A stretch of DNA of 64,000 nucleotides from Deltaproteobacteria bacterium. GTDB taxonomy: Bacteria > Desulfobacterota > Binatia > Binatales > Binataceae. The notes beneath the pieces are model-generated. The model saw only the letters and a list, made by a program, of their open reading frames with translations, did no database searches and was not told the origin of the DNA. The DNA is taken from contig JAJXZF010000029.1 in the NCBI GenBank assembly GCA_021780225.1, forward strand, positions 1 to 64,000. Direction: 5' to 3'. How positions within the stretch are numbered: the first letter of the stretch is position 1; each line of letters opens with the position of its first letter. The translations under genes and the position numbers were made by a program. Of this stretch, positions 53,995 through 63,550 are shown in pieces.

Positions 53995-56592
53995 TTATTC
54001 GGACTTCAACTCCGCCCAATTCGGTCCCGATTTCAATTCGACGCGGAGCGGCACGCGCAATTCGGCCGCGCCTTCCATCTCGCGCCGCACCGCGGCGCCG
54101 GCCTGCGCGAGACCGTCGGCGGCGATCTCCAACAGCAGTTCGTCATGCACTTGCAGCAAAATTCGCGCCGGTAGCTTGCGATCGCAAATTACCGCATCGA
54201 GCCGCACCATTGCGAGCTTGATCAGATCGGCCGCACCGCCCTGGATCGGCGTATTGATCGCGATTCGCTCGGCCTGCGCGCGCGCACCGCCCTGCGGACC
54301 ATTCAAATCCGGCAGATAGCGCCGCCGTCCGTACATCGTGGCGACGAAACCCCGTTCGCGAGCTTCGGCCAGCGTTTTCTCGAACCAGTCGCGGACGCCG
54401 GGCAGCCGCTCGAAATAACGCTTGATGTAATCCGCCGCCTCATTTTGCGAAATGCCAAGCTCGCCCGCCAGGCGCTGCGGACCCATCCCGTAAATGATGC
54501 CGAAATTGATCACCTTGGCCAGCCGGCGCGATTCCGGATCGAGCCGCTCGGGCGCCACGCCGAGCAGTTCGCTGGCGGTGCGCGCATGGATGTCTTCGCC
54601 GCGGGCGAAGGCGTCGAGCAGGGTCGCATCGGCCGAAAGATGCGCGAGAATCCGCAAATCAATCTGCGAATAATCGGCGGATAGCAGATAATAGCCGGGC
54701 GGGGCGATGAAGGCGCGCCGGATACGCCGGCCCTCCTCGGTACGGGTCGGGATATTCTGCAAATTGGGCTCGGTCGAGCTAAGCCGGCCGGTGGCGGTCA
54801 ACGCTTGATGAAAACTGGTATGCAGCCGGCCGTCGGCGGGATCGATCAGCGCCGGCAGAGCGTCGGAATAGGTCGATTTAAGCTTCGCCAGCGCGCGATA
54901 CTCCATGATCAATCGCGGCAGCGGATGGACCGCGGCGAGCTTTTCGAGCGCGTCGGCGTCGGTGGAATAGCCGCTTTTGGTCTTCTTCAGCCCTTTTGCC
55001 GTCAGCTTGAGCCGATCGAACAGAACCTCCCGCAGTTGATTTGGCGAATTCAGATTGAACGGGCCGCCCGCCATTTCGTGGCACTGGCGTTCCAGACGCT
55101 CCAGATGGCCGCCAAATTCCGCCGAAATGGCGCCCAGCGCGGCCGCGTCCACCGCGATGCCGGCGGCTTCCATCCTGGCCAGCACCCGTGCGACCGGAAT
55201 CTCGATCTCGTTGAACAGGCGTTCAAGCTCCTGCTCGTGCAGACGCGGCGCGAGCGCAAGCCGCGCCGCCTCGACCGCAGCCGCTTCGGCCCCCGGTTCG
55301 ACCGCGCCCGCCGGGATCGATCCGAGCCGCGCCAAATCTTCAAGTGATGGTTCAGGTTTGGCCGGATTGACGAGAAACCCCGCGAGCATCGTGTCGAAAT
55401 CGACGCCGTTTAGCTCGCTCCCGAGCTTTTGCGCGACCTTGATGTGACGTTTCAGGTCGTGGCAGGCTTTCGGCGGGCTTGGCGCGGCCAGCAATGGCCC
55501 AACCTCAGTGAGCGCCGCGCCTGAAAAAACCCAGATATGGTCGTCGTCCTCAGCTTTGACTGCGAGCGACGCTCCGGCCGTTTCGACCGCATCCGCAAGA
55601 TGCACGGCCAGCCTTTTGGCGCCTCGCAGTGTCCGGAGCGCGTCCGCGACGCCGTCGCGCGTTACCTGACGCACCGGATGATGGTTCGCCGCGGCCGGTT
55701 CCGGCGCCGCCGCGCCACCGCCGAGTTCGGCGAGCATCGTATGGAACTCAAGTTCCGCGAGCAGCGCGCGCATCGCGGCGACATCGATTCCCGGCCAGGC
55801 CAGTTCGCCGGGACCGAATTCGAGCGGAACGTCGGTTTCGATCCGCACCAGCTTGCGCGCGAGTTCAACGTCGCCGCGATGGGCGGCGATGCGCGCCGCC
55901 AGATCTTTCGGAATCCGCCCCTTCACTTCGCCAAGCCGGTCGAGGCCCGCGAGCAGGCTGGCGAGGCTGCCGAAATGCTGAATCAAGGCGGAGGCGGTCT
56001 TTGGGCCGACGCCGGGCAAGCCCTTGACGTTGTCGATCGCGTCGCCGGTGAGCGCCATGATATCGACCACGGCGGGCGGCTCGACGCCGAACTGTTCGCG
56101 CACTTCGGGGACGCCGACGCGCCGGTCGTTCATCGTGTCCCAGAGCGTGATCGCGGGCGTGACCAGTTGCTTGAAGTCCTTGTCGCCAGTGACGATGACG
56201 GCGTTCATTCCGGCGCGCGCGGCGCGGGTTGCGAGCGTGCCTATAACGTCGTCGGCTTCAACGCCCGGAATCACGATTGGCCGGATGCGCATCGCCTCGA
56301 CCGCGCGATGGATATACGGAATCTGCGGGGAGAGATCGGGCGGCGTCGCGGCGCGGTTGGCTTTGTACGGTTCAAACAAATCGTCGCGGAAGGTTTTGCC
56401 GGCCGCGTCGAAGACCACGCCGATATGCGTCGGACGGACATCCTTGAGCAGCTTAAGGAGCATCCGGATAAATCCGTAGGTTGCGCCGGTCGGCGTGCCT
56501 TTGGAGTTGCTGAGCGGCGGCAGGACGTGAAACGCGCGGAAAATTATCCACGTGCCGTCGACCAGATAGAGCGTGCGATCCGGGTCAGCCAT
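53995..56592 (-). CDS. polA: DNA polymerase I
   Basis: 865 residues from ATG 56592 (MADPDRTLYLVDG). 5' nuclease domain about 1-290 with FDAAGKTFRDDLFEPYKANR, EADDVIGTLA, TGDKDFKQLV and LTGDAIDNVKGLPGVGPKTA. The middle 3'-5' exonuclease-like domain (about 310-450) lacks the catalytic residues: the first motif is KRLAVHLAD rather than D-x-E, and the second reads CHDLKRHIKV. The polymerase domain is intact (SADYSQIDLRILAHLS, KVINFGIIYGM, LQVHDELLLE). So replication and repair synthesis should work, probably without proofreading. Confidence 0.95.
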   Translation of the reverse strand: MADPDRTLYLVDGTWIIFRAFHVLPPLSNSKGTPTGATYGFIRMLLKLLKDVRPTHIGVVFDAAGKTFRDDLFEPYKANRAATPPDLSPQIPYIHRAVEAMRIRPIVIPGVEADDVIGTLATRAARAGMNAVIVTGDKDFKQLVTPAITLWDTMNDRRVGVPEVREQFGVEPPAVVDIMALTGDAIDNVKGLPGVGPKTASALIQHFGSLASLLAGLDRLGEVKGRIPKDLAARIAAHRGDVELARKLVRIETDVPLEFGPGELAWPGIDVAAMRALLAELEFHTMLAELGGGAAAPEPAAANHHPVRQVTRDGVADALRTLRGAKRLAVHLADAVETAGASLAVKAEDDDHIWVFSGAALTEVGPLLAAPSPPKACHDLKRHIKVAQKLGSELNGVDFDTMLAGFLVNPAKPEPSLEDLARLGSIPAGAVEPGAEAAAVEAARLALAPRLHEQELERLFNEIEIPVARVLARMEAAGIAVDAAALGAISAEFGGHLERLERQCHEMAGGPFNLNSPNQLREVLFDRLKLTAKGLKKTKSGYSTDADALEKLAAVHPLPRLIMEYRALAKLKSTYSDALPALIDPADGRLHTSFHQALTATGRLSSTEPNLQNIPTRTEEGRRIRRAFIAPPGYYLLSADYSQIDLRILAHLSADATLLDAFARGEDIHARTASELLGVAPERLDPESRRLAKVINFGIIYGMGPQRLAGELGISQNEAADYIKRYFERLPGVRDWFEKTLAEARERGFVATMYGRRRYLPDLNGPQGGARAQAERIAINTPIQGGAADLIKLAMVRLDAVICDRKLPARILLQVHDELLLEIAADGLAQAGAAVRREMEGAAELRVPLRVELKSGPNWAELKSE

Positions 56593-56800
56593 AGATGCGT
56601 CCAACCAGCGTAACGAAACCTGCGGGCAATGCAAAAGTAGAACTCATTTAATCAACCAATATTGACAGTTTGGTCTTCCGTGTCTTAACTGATCGTTTCG
56701 ACCAGCCATCGCATGTGAATCAAACCCAGGCTGTAACGTCATTTCGGTTGACGCTGCCACGCCGCGGGCGACCCGCGGCGACGGCAGAGCGGACGGGCGG

Positions 56801-57571
56801 ATGATAGACGTCAAGCATTTAACCAAAGCATACGGCAGTTTTGTCGCGGTCAAGGATGTTTCGTTCAAGGCCGAAAAAGGCCAGATTCTTGGCTTCCTTG
56901 GACCCAACGGAGCCGGCAAGACCACCACGATGCGGATCATTACCGGCTTCATGCCGGCGACCGCGGGCACCGTGGAAATCGACGGCCTCGACATTTTCAA
57001 CAATTCGCTCGAGGCGCGCCGGCGAATCGGCTACCTGCCGGAAAATCCTCCGCTCTACGTGGACATGCGGGTGGAAGGCTATTTGCGTTTCGTCGCCAAG
57101 CTGCGGGGGGTGAAGCGCGCGGAAATCGACGGCGCGGTGGACCATGTCGTGCAGGTGACCGGCTTGAGCGACATGACCGGCCGGATTTGCGGACAGCTTT
57201 CAAAAGGCTATCGGCAACGGGTGGGCCTGGCGCAGGCGCTGGTGCACAATCCGCCGGTGCTGGTGCTGGACGAGCCGACGATCGGCCTCGATCCGCGCCA
57301 GATTCATGAAATCCGCGAGCTGATCCGCGGGCTGGCGGGCGATCGCACGATCGTGCTCTCGACGCATATCCTGCCCGAGGTCTCGCAAATCTGCGACAAG
57401 GTCGTAATTATCAACGACGGCCGGGTCGCGCTGGAAGAGATGATCAAAGATATCCCGGAGGGAACTTCGCTCGAAGAGGTTTTCCTGCACGCGATTGCGC
57501 GCGAGGGACACGCCGCGGAAGCCGGCGCCGAAGAGACGCTGGAGGAAGTGGGGGCCGGCCACAGCGCCTGA
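56801..57571 (+). CDS. ABC transporter ATP-binding protein (GldA-like)
   Basis: 256 residues. Walker A GPNGAGKTT, signature LSKGYRQRVGLAQAL, Walker B LVLDEPTIGLDP, H-loop STHILPEV. Together with the next three genes it makes a GldA-GldF-GldG-type export module. In Bacteroidetes this set is needed for gliding; in other phyla its cargo is unknown. Begins the run at ATG 56801, with GGGCGG before it. Confidence 0.92.
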   Translation: MIDVKHLTKAYGSFVAVKDVSFKAEKGQILGFLGPNGAGKTTTMRIITGFMPATAGTVEIDGLDIFNNSLEARRRIGYLPENPPLYVDMRVEGYLRFVAKLRGVKRAEIDGAVDHVVQVTGLSDMTGRICGQLSKGYRQRVGLAQALVHNPPVLVLDEPTIGLDPRQIHEIRELIRGLAGDRTIVLSTHILPEVSQICDKVVIINDGRVALEEMIKDIPEGTSLEEVFLHAIAREGHAAEAGAEETLEEVGAGHSA

Positions 57572-57605
57572 CCGGTGCGGGGACGGCCCGGAAAAATCGG
57601 AACAG

Positions 57606-58379
57606 ATGCGTAACACAATTACGATTGCGGGCAAGGAGCTGGCCGGCTACTTCGTGCAGCCGGTAGCCTACGTCGTGCTGACCGTTTTCGTCCTGCTCGG
57701 CGGATGGTTTTTCTTCGCGATGCTGCGGCAGTTCGACGAGATGGTGCAGTTGGTGCAGATGATGGGGCAGCCGGACACGCTGCGCCAGATGAATCTGAAC
57801 ACGCGGGTTATCGATCCGCTGCTGCACGACCTGTCGGTGGTGCTGGTGATCGTGATGCCGGCGCTGACGATGCGGGTGTTCGCGGAGGAGAAACGCTCCG
57901 GGACCTACGAGTTGCTGCTGACCGCGCCGATTCGCACCGGCGAAATCGTGGCGGGCAAGTTCCTCGCCGCCGGTGCGTTCACGCTGGTGATGGTGGCGCT
58001 GGCGTGGATCTTCCCGCTCATTCTGATCGTCTTCGGCAATCCCGAAGTCGGCGTGATGTTCGCCGGCTATCTGGGCCTGTTCCTGCTCGCGCTGTCGTTC
58101 GTCTCGGTCGGATTGTTCACCAGCTCGCTGACGCAGAATCAGATTATCGCGGCGATCAGTTCGTTCGGAATCCTGATCCTGCTGTTCGTGATTTCGTGGC
58201 CGGCCGAGGCCGGCGGCGGAGTGGTGTGGGCGCTGCTCAAGTATCTGTCGCTGCCGGAGCATTTTTCGACGATGGTGCGCGGCGTGATCGACACCAGCGA
58301 TGTCGTGTTCTTTCTCAGCGTGGTTGGAACGGCGTTGTTCCTGACCCAACGTTCGGTTGAATCGGCGCGGTGGCGCTAG
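57606..58379 (+). CDS. ABC transporter permease (GldF-like)
   Basis: 257 residues, six membrane helices. ITIAGKELAGYFVQPVAYVVLTVFVLL, EEKRSGTYELLLTAPIRTGEIVAGKFLAA and SLPEHFSTMVRGVIDTSDVVFFLSVV are typical of ABC2-type permeases next to GldG. ATG at 57606 begins the similarity and an upstream 37-residue frame is rejected. It starts 34 bp after the ATPase stop. Confidence 0.9.
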   Translation: MRNTITIAGKELAGYFVQPVAYVVLTVFVLLGGWFFFAMLRQFDEMVQLVQMMGQPDTLRQMNLNTRVIDPLLHDLSVVLVIVMPALTMRVFAEEKRSGTYELLLTAPIRTGEIVAGKFLAAGAFTLVMVALAWIFPLILIVFGNPEVGVMFAGYLGLFLLALSFVSVGLFTSSLTQNQIIAAISSFGILILLFVISWPAEAGGGVVWALLKYLSLPEHFSTMVRGVIDTSDVVFFLSVVGTALFLTQRSVESARWR

Positions 58380-58395
58380 AAGGGCGAAGCGTGGC

Positions 58396-59964
58396 ATGAA
58401 GCGGTCTTCGGCGCTGTCGGGAGTAATCGGACTCGTCCTGTTTTCATTCGGATTGCTTGGCTATCTGCTGACGGCCGGCGGATTCGCGCGGCTTTTCAGC
58501 GGAATCAACCTGGTCGGCGGCGCGATCGCGCTGATCGGATGGCTGGCGTCGAGCGGCAGCTCGATCGGCGAAATGGCGGGCGCGCGCCGCACGCGTTACG
58601 GCGCCAACGCGGCGATCTACACGGCCGCGTTTCTGGGCGTGCTGGTCGCGGTCAACTATCTCGCCGCCAAACATCACCGGCAATTCGACATGACCGGCGA
58701 AGGAGCGTTCAGCCTTTCGCCGCAATCGCTCAAGGTGCTCAGGAGCCTCAAGCGGCCGGTCAAGCTTTACGGTTTTGTCGAGGGCGGCCGCGATCCGCGC
58801 GCCGACGCGCTGTTCGAGGAATACAGCTACGCGTCGCCGCTGGTCAGCTATCGGCTGATCGATCCGACGCGCCATCCGGAGCTTGCCGAAAAGTACAAGG
58901 TCACCGTGATGAACACCACCCATATCCAGTACGACGGGGATAGCGGGGCGGGCACCAACGTGACCGACATGACCGAGCAGGCGATCACCAACGGAATCGT
59001 GAAGGTCACCAAAACCAGCCAGGCGACAATCTGCTTCCTGACCGGCGAGGGCGAAGACGATCCCAGCGAGGCGACGGCCGGAACCGGAATGGGGCAGTTC
59101 AAGGAGTCGCTGCAGGGCGAAAGCTACGTCATCAAGAAGGTCAATCTGGTGACCGAAAATGACGTGCCCGGCGAGTGTTCGGTGATGGTCGTGGCGGGAC
59201 CGACGCGGCCCTTGGCGCCGCACGTGCTCGATGAGCTGACCGACTTTATGAAAAAGGGCGGGCGCGCGCTGATCATGCTGCGGCCGCCGCGGCCCGATCA
59301 ATCGATCGACGAAACGGCGCTGGTCGGTTGGCTCAAGGATTGGGGCGTGGCCGCCGGCGACAACGTGGTCGTCGATCAGGTGGTGCGCCTGTTCGCCGGT
59401 CCGGCGCTGGGCTTGAATCCGCTCGTCAACAGCTATGGATCGAGTCCGATCACCGCCGGCTTCAACCAGCAGACGGTTTTCCCGATGGTGCGCACGGTGG
59501 CGCCGAGCGAGCCGCCGGTGCCGGGGATCGAAGCGATCGCTTTGGCGAAGACCAGCGACACGTCGTGGGCCGAGACCGACCTCGCGGGCATCTTCAAGCG
59601 CCAGGAAGCCAAGTTCGATTCGAACGATCAAAAGGGTCCGGTCAGCGTCGCGGCCGCCGTGACGGCGAATCTCGACGCGCTGAAACTGGGCCATGGCGAG
59701 GCGCGGCTGGTGGTGTACGGCGACACGGATATCGCCAACAACAGCTATATCGGGAATTTTTTCAACCGCGACTTCGTGATGAACACGATTGACTGGCTCG
59801 CGGGCGAAACGTCGTCGATCACGATCCGGCCGCGCGGCCTGCGCGCCTCGCGGTTCAGCCTGACGGTCGCGCAATTCGACGTCGTTTTCGTGCTGTCGGT
59901 GCTGCTGCTGCCGGAACTGCTTTTAATCGTCGGTATCGCGGTGTGGTGGGAGCGCCGGAGTTGA
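58396..59964 (+). CDS. GldG-family ABC transporter auxiliary protein
   Basis: 522 residues. Two N-terminal membrane helices (SGVIGLVLFSFGLLGYLLTAGG; YGANAAIYTAAFLGVLVAVNYLA), the ABC_transp_aux domain (FDMTGEGAFSLSPQSLKVLRSLKRPVKLYGF, then MVVAGPTRPLAPHVLDELTDFMKKGGRALIML) and a C-terminal helix (VVFVLSVLLLPELLLIVGIAV). The family stands beside GldF-type permeases. Starts 16 bp after the permease stop. Confidence 0.88.
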   Translation: MKRSSALSGVIGLVLFSFGLLGYLLTAGGFARLFSGINLVGGAIALIGWLASSGSSIGEMAGARRTRYGANAAIYTAAFLGVLVAVNYLAAKHHRQFDMTGEGAFSLSPQSLKVLRSLKRPVKLYGFVEGGRDPRADALFEEYSYASPLVSYRLIDPTRHPELAEKYKVTVMNTTHIQYDGDSGAGTNVTDMTEQAITNGIVKVTKTSQATICFLTGEGEDDPSEATAGTGMGQFKESLQGESYVIKKVNLVTENDVPGECSVMVVAGPTRPLAPHVLDELTDFMKKGGRALIMLRPPRPDQSIDETALVGWLKDWGVAAGDNVVVDQVVRLFAGPALGLNPLVNSYGSSPITAGFNQQTVFPMVRTVAPSEPPVPGIEAIALAKTSDTSWAETDLAGIFKRQEAKFDSNDQKGPVSVAAAVTANLDALKLGHGEARLVVYGDTDIANNSYIGNFFNRDFVMNTIDWLAGETSSITIRPRGLRASRFSLTVAQFDVVFVLSVLLLPELLLIVGIAVWWERRS

Positions 59965-59992
59965 GTCCGGGGCGTACGGTTGGAAGTCGGGA

Positions 59993-61453
59993 ATGAACAC
60001 GCGCAAGACGTGGCTGGCGCTGCTGGCGCTGGCGATTATCGGCGGCTATGCCTATTACTCGAGCCTGCGGCCTGAGCCTTCAAAAAACCGCAAGGTTTTT
60101 GAGCTCAAGCCCGATCAGATCGAACAAATCGAACTGAAAGGCCCGGCGCACGACGTCGTAATCGAGCGCGGCAAGCCGGGGCTTTGGCGAATCGTCAAAC
60201 CGGTCGAGGCGGACGCCGACAATACGTCGGTCGATGCGCTGGCGAGCGCGCTTGCGGACCTGCAGACCACCGATACCGTCGATGCCAACCCGCAGGACCT
60301 GGGCAATTTCGGCCTCGCCGACCCTTCAGCGACCATCTTTATTACGACCAAAGACGGCAGGAAGCTGCCGGGCGTGATGATCGGCAAGGACACGCCGGTC
60401 GGCGCGAGCACCTATCTCAAAATGACTGACGCGCCCGCCGTGATGTTGGCCGACGCGGGTTTTTCGGCGGAAGCGCTGAAGTCGCTGGACGACTTGCGCT
60501 CCAAAGTTTTGCTCGGCTTTACCGCGGACCAGATGAATCGAGTGGTGTTGACCAAGTCCGACGGTTCGACGCTCGAACTGGCGCGCAAGGACAAGACCTG
60601 GTCGATCGTGAAGCCGCAAGCATACCCCGCGGATCCCGGAGCGGTGAACCAGCTGCTCGATACGATCGCCGCGGCGCGCATCGCTCAGTTCGTCGACGAC
60701 CATCCGGAAGATTTGAGCCGCTTCGGCCTGGCGGCGCCGTCGCTCAAGCTGCAGGTCTTCGGGGGCAAGGACAACGCCGAGGAGTCGTTGCTGTTCGGTT
60801 TCGAGCAGTCCAAAGCTTACGCCAATGCGGTTTATGTCCGCCGCGGCGAAGGCGATCAGCCGGTCTGCACGGTGGCTGAATACGTGGTCAAGGAGTTGAG
60901 CAAGGGCTTCGACGATCTGCGCGACAGAACCGTGCTGCGCTTCGATCCAAAGGACGTCGCGCGAATTCTAATCGCCGGCGGGCCGGTGCAAATCGTGATC
61001 GAGAGCGCGGGCAAAGACAAATGGACGGTGACCGGCGCCGGCCATACGGTTCCGGCCGAAACTCCGGTGGTCGCGAGCCTGCTCGACCAATTGCGCCAAT
61101 TGAAGGGCAGCAGCATCGTCGAAGATCCTATGACCGACCCGGCGCGCTTCGGGATGGCCGAGCCGACGCTGAATTTCACGCTGTACGACGCCGCGGGCAA
61201 GACGATCGGCGTGATTCATGCGTCGCAGGTCGAGGAAACGGCGCCGTCGCCGAATCCCTCCGCCAAGCCGATGACGCTGAACAAAGGCTACGCGATTTCG
61301 AGCGCCGGCCAGGCGGTCTACGAAATTCCGACGGCGGCCATCAGGGATTTGGAGACCACGGCGACGCGCCTGCATAGCGACGCCGAGCCGGCGCCGAGTC
61401 CGGGCGCGCCGCCGGCGAAACCCGAAGGCTCCGCGACTCCGGCCGCGAAATAA
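59993..61453 (+). CDS. DUF4340 domain-containing periplasmic protein
   Basis: 486 residues. One N-terminal membrane anchor (WLALLALAIIGGYAYY), then the DUF4340 pattern: FELKPDQIEQIELKG, WRIVKPVEADADNTSVDALASALADLQT and WSIVKPQAYPADPGAVNQLLDTI, a two-fold internal repeat, followed by a third related segment (RILIAGGPVQIVIE). DUF4340 is almost always encoded after GldG-type proteins. It ends one base before the acpS stop on the other strand. Confidence 0.88.
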   Translation: MNTRKTWLALLALAIIGGYAYYSSLRPEPSKNRKVFELKPDQIEQIELKGPAHDVVIERGKPGLWRIVKPVEADADNTSVDALASALADLQTTDTVDANPQDLGNFGLADPSATIFITTKDGRKLPGVMIGKDTPVGASTYLKMTDAPAVMLADAGFSAEALKSLDDLRSKVLLGFTADQMNRVVLTKSDGSTLELARKDKTWSIVKPQAYPADPGAVNQLLDTIAAARIAQFVDDHPEDLSRFGLAAPSLKLQVFGGKDNAEESLLFGFEQSKAYANAVYVRRGEGDQPVCTVAEYVVKELSKGFDDLRDRTVLRFDPKDVARILIAGGPVQIVIESAGKDKWTVTGAGHTVPAETPVVASLLDQLRQLKGSSIVEDPMTDPARFGMAEPTLNFTLYDAAGKTIGVIHASQVEETAPSPNPSAKPMTLNKGYAISSAGQAVYEIPTAAIRDLETTATRLHSDAEPAPSPGAPPAKPEGSATPAAK

Positions 61454-61852
61454 TCAATCGTCGCGTTCGGCGATCACGTGGGCGATCGCCGAATCGGCGG
61501 TGTGCGTGATGCTCAGATGGAAGCGCGCGATGCCGCGGCGCGCGGAAAATTCCGCGGCCTTGCCGCTGAGACGGATGGTCGGCGCGCGGCCGCGCTCGCG
61601 ATAGACTTCGATCTCGTTCCAGCCGACGTTGCGGTTCCATCCGGTGCCCAGCGCCTTCATCGCCGCCTCTTTGGCGGCGAAGCGGGCGGCATAGCTCTGA
61701 TAACGCGCGCGGCCGCGCGATTCGCAGTAGGCGATCTCTCCGGGGGTATAGACACGGACGCGAAAGCGCGCCCCGGTGGCGGCTCGCTCGAGCGCCTGCC
61801 TGACGCGGTCCACTTCGATTACGTCGATTCCGGTTCCCGCAATACGAGCCAT
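61454..61852 (-). CDS. acpS: Holo-[acyl-carrier-protein] synthase
   Basis: 132 residues from ATG 61852. Transfers the phosphopantetheine arm from CoA to ACP. IAGTGIDVIEVDRVRQAL (metal-site Asp), ARFAAKEAAMKALGTG (Glu/Lys) and HLSITHTADSAIAHVIAE are the AcpS pattern. An upstream in-frame ATG at 61891 would add 13 residues. Converges tail-to-tail with the DUF4340 gene. Confidence 0.93.
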   Translation of the reverse strand: MARIAGTGIDVIEVDRVRQALERAATGARFRVRVYTPGEIAYCESRGRARYQSYAARFAAKEAAMKALGTGWNRNVGWNEIEVYRERGRAPTIRLSGKAAEFSARRGIARFHLSITHTADSAIAHVIAERDD

Positions 61853-61956
61853 CGCGGATCGCAGCAAAGTATGAAATCGGCGCGCGCGCAAGCGGCGGCG
61901 CCGCTTGCCGTGCCGCCGCCCGCGACATTATTCTTTTAAACAAACGGGAGGCCGGC

Positions 61957-62187
61957 ATGGCGAAGCTCACGGTCACGGTGAATAAGGGAAAATGTATCGC
62001 GAGCGGCGATTGCGTCGAGACGGCGCCGGGAGTGTTCAGGCTTGACGCGGACGAGAAGTCCGAGGTGTACAATCCGGCGGGCGCGGCCGGCAACGTAATC
62101 GTCGCGGCGGCGCGCGCCTGTCCCGCGAAGGCGATCACGGTGGTCGACGCCGAGACGGGAGCGCAGCTATTCCCGATCAAAAAATGA
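61957..62187 (+). CDS. 3Fe-4S ferredoxin
   Basis: 76 residues. Three cluster cysteines only: Cys13, Cys19 (KCIASGDCVETAPGVF) and Cys55 (ACPAKAI), the pattern of cytochrome P450-partner [3Fe-4S] ferredoxins. Acts as a small electron carrier. No P450 is adjacent. GGGAGG lies close before the ATG. Confidence 0.88.
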   Translation: MAKLTVTVNKGKCIASGDCVETAPGVFRLDADEKSEVYNPAGAAGNVIVAAARACPAKAITVVDAETGAQLFPIKK

Positions 62188-62207
62188 GCTTGCGGCGGCG
62201 CTGAGGG

Positions 62208-62705
62208 ATGCGGGTAGCGGCGAAAAAAATCCGCCGGACACGCGCGCCCGGCGCGCTTGCGATCGAGCAGACCGCCGACCGCGAATTGATTGCGCGGATG
62301 CTCAATGAGGCGGCGATCGCGCCGGCGCCCGACGCGCCTGGAGCCTGCTTTGTCGTCGCGTATCTCGGCGACGAGGCGGTTGGACTGGCCGGCGTCGAGT
62401 GCAAGGTCGATGTTGCGATGATGACGGCGCTGTGGGTGCGCGCACCGCTGCGCGGGCGCGGAATCGGAACGGCGCTGCTGGCGGCGGCGCGTCTTGCGGC
62501 GCATACGCGGGGCGCGCGGCGGCTCTATGCGATCGCGGAGGAACTGGCGGGCGGCTGGCTCCTCCGGCGCGGATTTTCGGCGGCGCCGGCGGCAACGATC
62601 ATAGCGGCGATGGCTGGCGCGGCCCGCGCCGGCGCCATGACCGGCGAAATCGTCTGGCGCGGATTCGCGCTGGATATTTCCGGCGACGGAATAATCGAAC
62701 GCTAG
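62208..62705 (+). CDS. GNAT-family N-acetyltransferase
   Basis: 165 residues. Core motif ALWVRAPLRGRGIGTALLAAARLAA (acetyl-CoA loop R-G-x-G-I-G) and RRLYAIAEELAGGWLLRRGF. The short AVGLAGVECKVDVAMM segment resembles ArsN2-like members, but no arsenic genes are nearby. Starts 20 bp after the ferredoxin stop. Confidence 0.8.
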   Translation: MRVAAKKIRRTRAPGALAIEQTADRELIARMLNEAAIAPAPDAPGACFVVAYLGDEAVGLAGVECKVDVAMMTALWVRAPLRGRGIGTALLAAARLAAHTRGARRLYAIAEELAGGWLLRRGFSAAPAATIIAAMAGAARAGAMTGEIVWRGFALDISGDGIIER

Positions 62706-62802
62706 GCGTCCGCCATCGCCGGCGTTCGATGACGGCGGAGCGAAACAGCTGAATACCGGCGGCGCGATCGCGAGAGCGCGCCGCCGGCATTTGCGGCGGA
62801 AA

Positions 62803-63102
62803 TTATTTGCGGTCCAGCTCGGTCAGGAGTTCGATTTGCGGCGCGCCGTCGAGCAGGTCCTTGATCCTGCCACCCATCTCGCGCATGTGCTCGGTCTTGC
62901 GATGGGCGTCGAAGGCGGCCTGGTCGGCGTAGGTTTCGTACCATACGAACTGGGTGGCGTCGTTGTTGGCGCGGTGCAGGATGTAGGCTTGGCATCCGGG
63001 TTCGGCGGCGCGCACCTTTTTGATCATATCGCGGAAGGCCGCTTCGAGCTGGCCTTCGCTTCCCGCTTTGGCTTTGATTTTGGCGATCAGCGTGACGGAC
63101 AT
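62803..63102 (-). CDS. Antibiotic-biosynthesis-monooxygenase (ABM) family protein, putative quinol monooxygenase
   Basis: 99 residues from ATG 63102, which follows AGGGAG. Ferredoxin-like ABM fold: MSVTLIAKIKAKAGSEGQLEAAF, PGCQAYILHRAN, FVWYETYADQAAFDAHRKTEHMREM. Such proteins include the quinol monooxygenase YgiN. Dimer expected, no cofactor needed. Substrate unknown. Confidence 0.88.
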   Translation of the reverse strand: MSVTLIAKIKAKAGSEGQLEAAFRDMIKKVRAAEPGCQAYILHRANNDATQFVWYETYADQAAFDAHRKTEHMREMGGRIKDLLDGAPQIELLTELDRK

Positions 63103-63184
63103 GGCAAATCTCCCTGTTCGATAGTTGAGTTCGCCGCGGACGCGGCGGTTTCGTTCGCAGTCATAATCGCGCGGGCGCGGCAAT

Positions 63185-63364
63185 TCAAGCCAAACGCCCG
63201 CGCGGCCGCATGATTATACGAACGTCGAGGCGGAATTGTCGCGCGAGACGGGGGTTTTGCGCGTTTCCGTTCAGCGCGGCGGCCGCGAGCGCGAAAGTGT
63301 CCTCGGAAATGATTCCGGCGCGGCGGCCGCGAAGAATCCGCCTGAATTCGGAATCCCTGTTCAT
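63185..63364 (-). CDS. Small hypothetical protein, doubtful
   Basis: 59 residues from ATG 63364 (MNRDSEFRRILRGRRAG), with AAGGGG about 8 bp upstream. Basic, with no recognised domain. It could be spurious in this GC-rich DNA, and its only support is the ribosome-like site and the gap it fills. Confidence 0.25.
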   Translation of the reverse strand: MNRDSEFRRILRGRRAGIISEDTFALAAAALNGNAQNPRLARQFRLDVRIIMRPRGRLA

Positions 63365-63550
63365 CGCGGCCGGTCCCCTTGGTTTTGCTCGCGGCTCCCA
63401 GTCCATCCGATTCCTAGCATGAAACGGCCGGCCTTGGTTAGCGGCCAAATGCCGGCCGATTGGAGAGAACCGGGGAGCCGCTCAACCGTTAACAGCGCGC
63501 GCGGCGGCTGTTAGTCTGCTCGATTAAATTGGCCAAGATGGGGAACTTCG

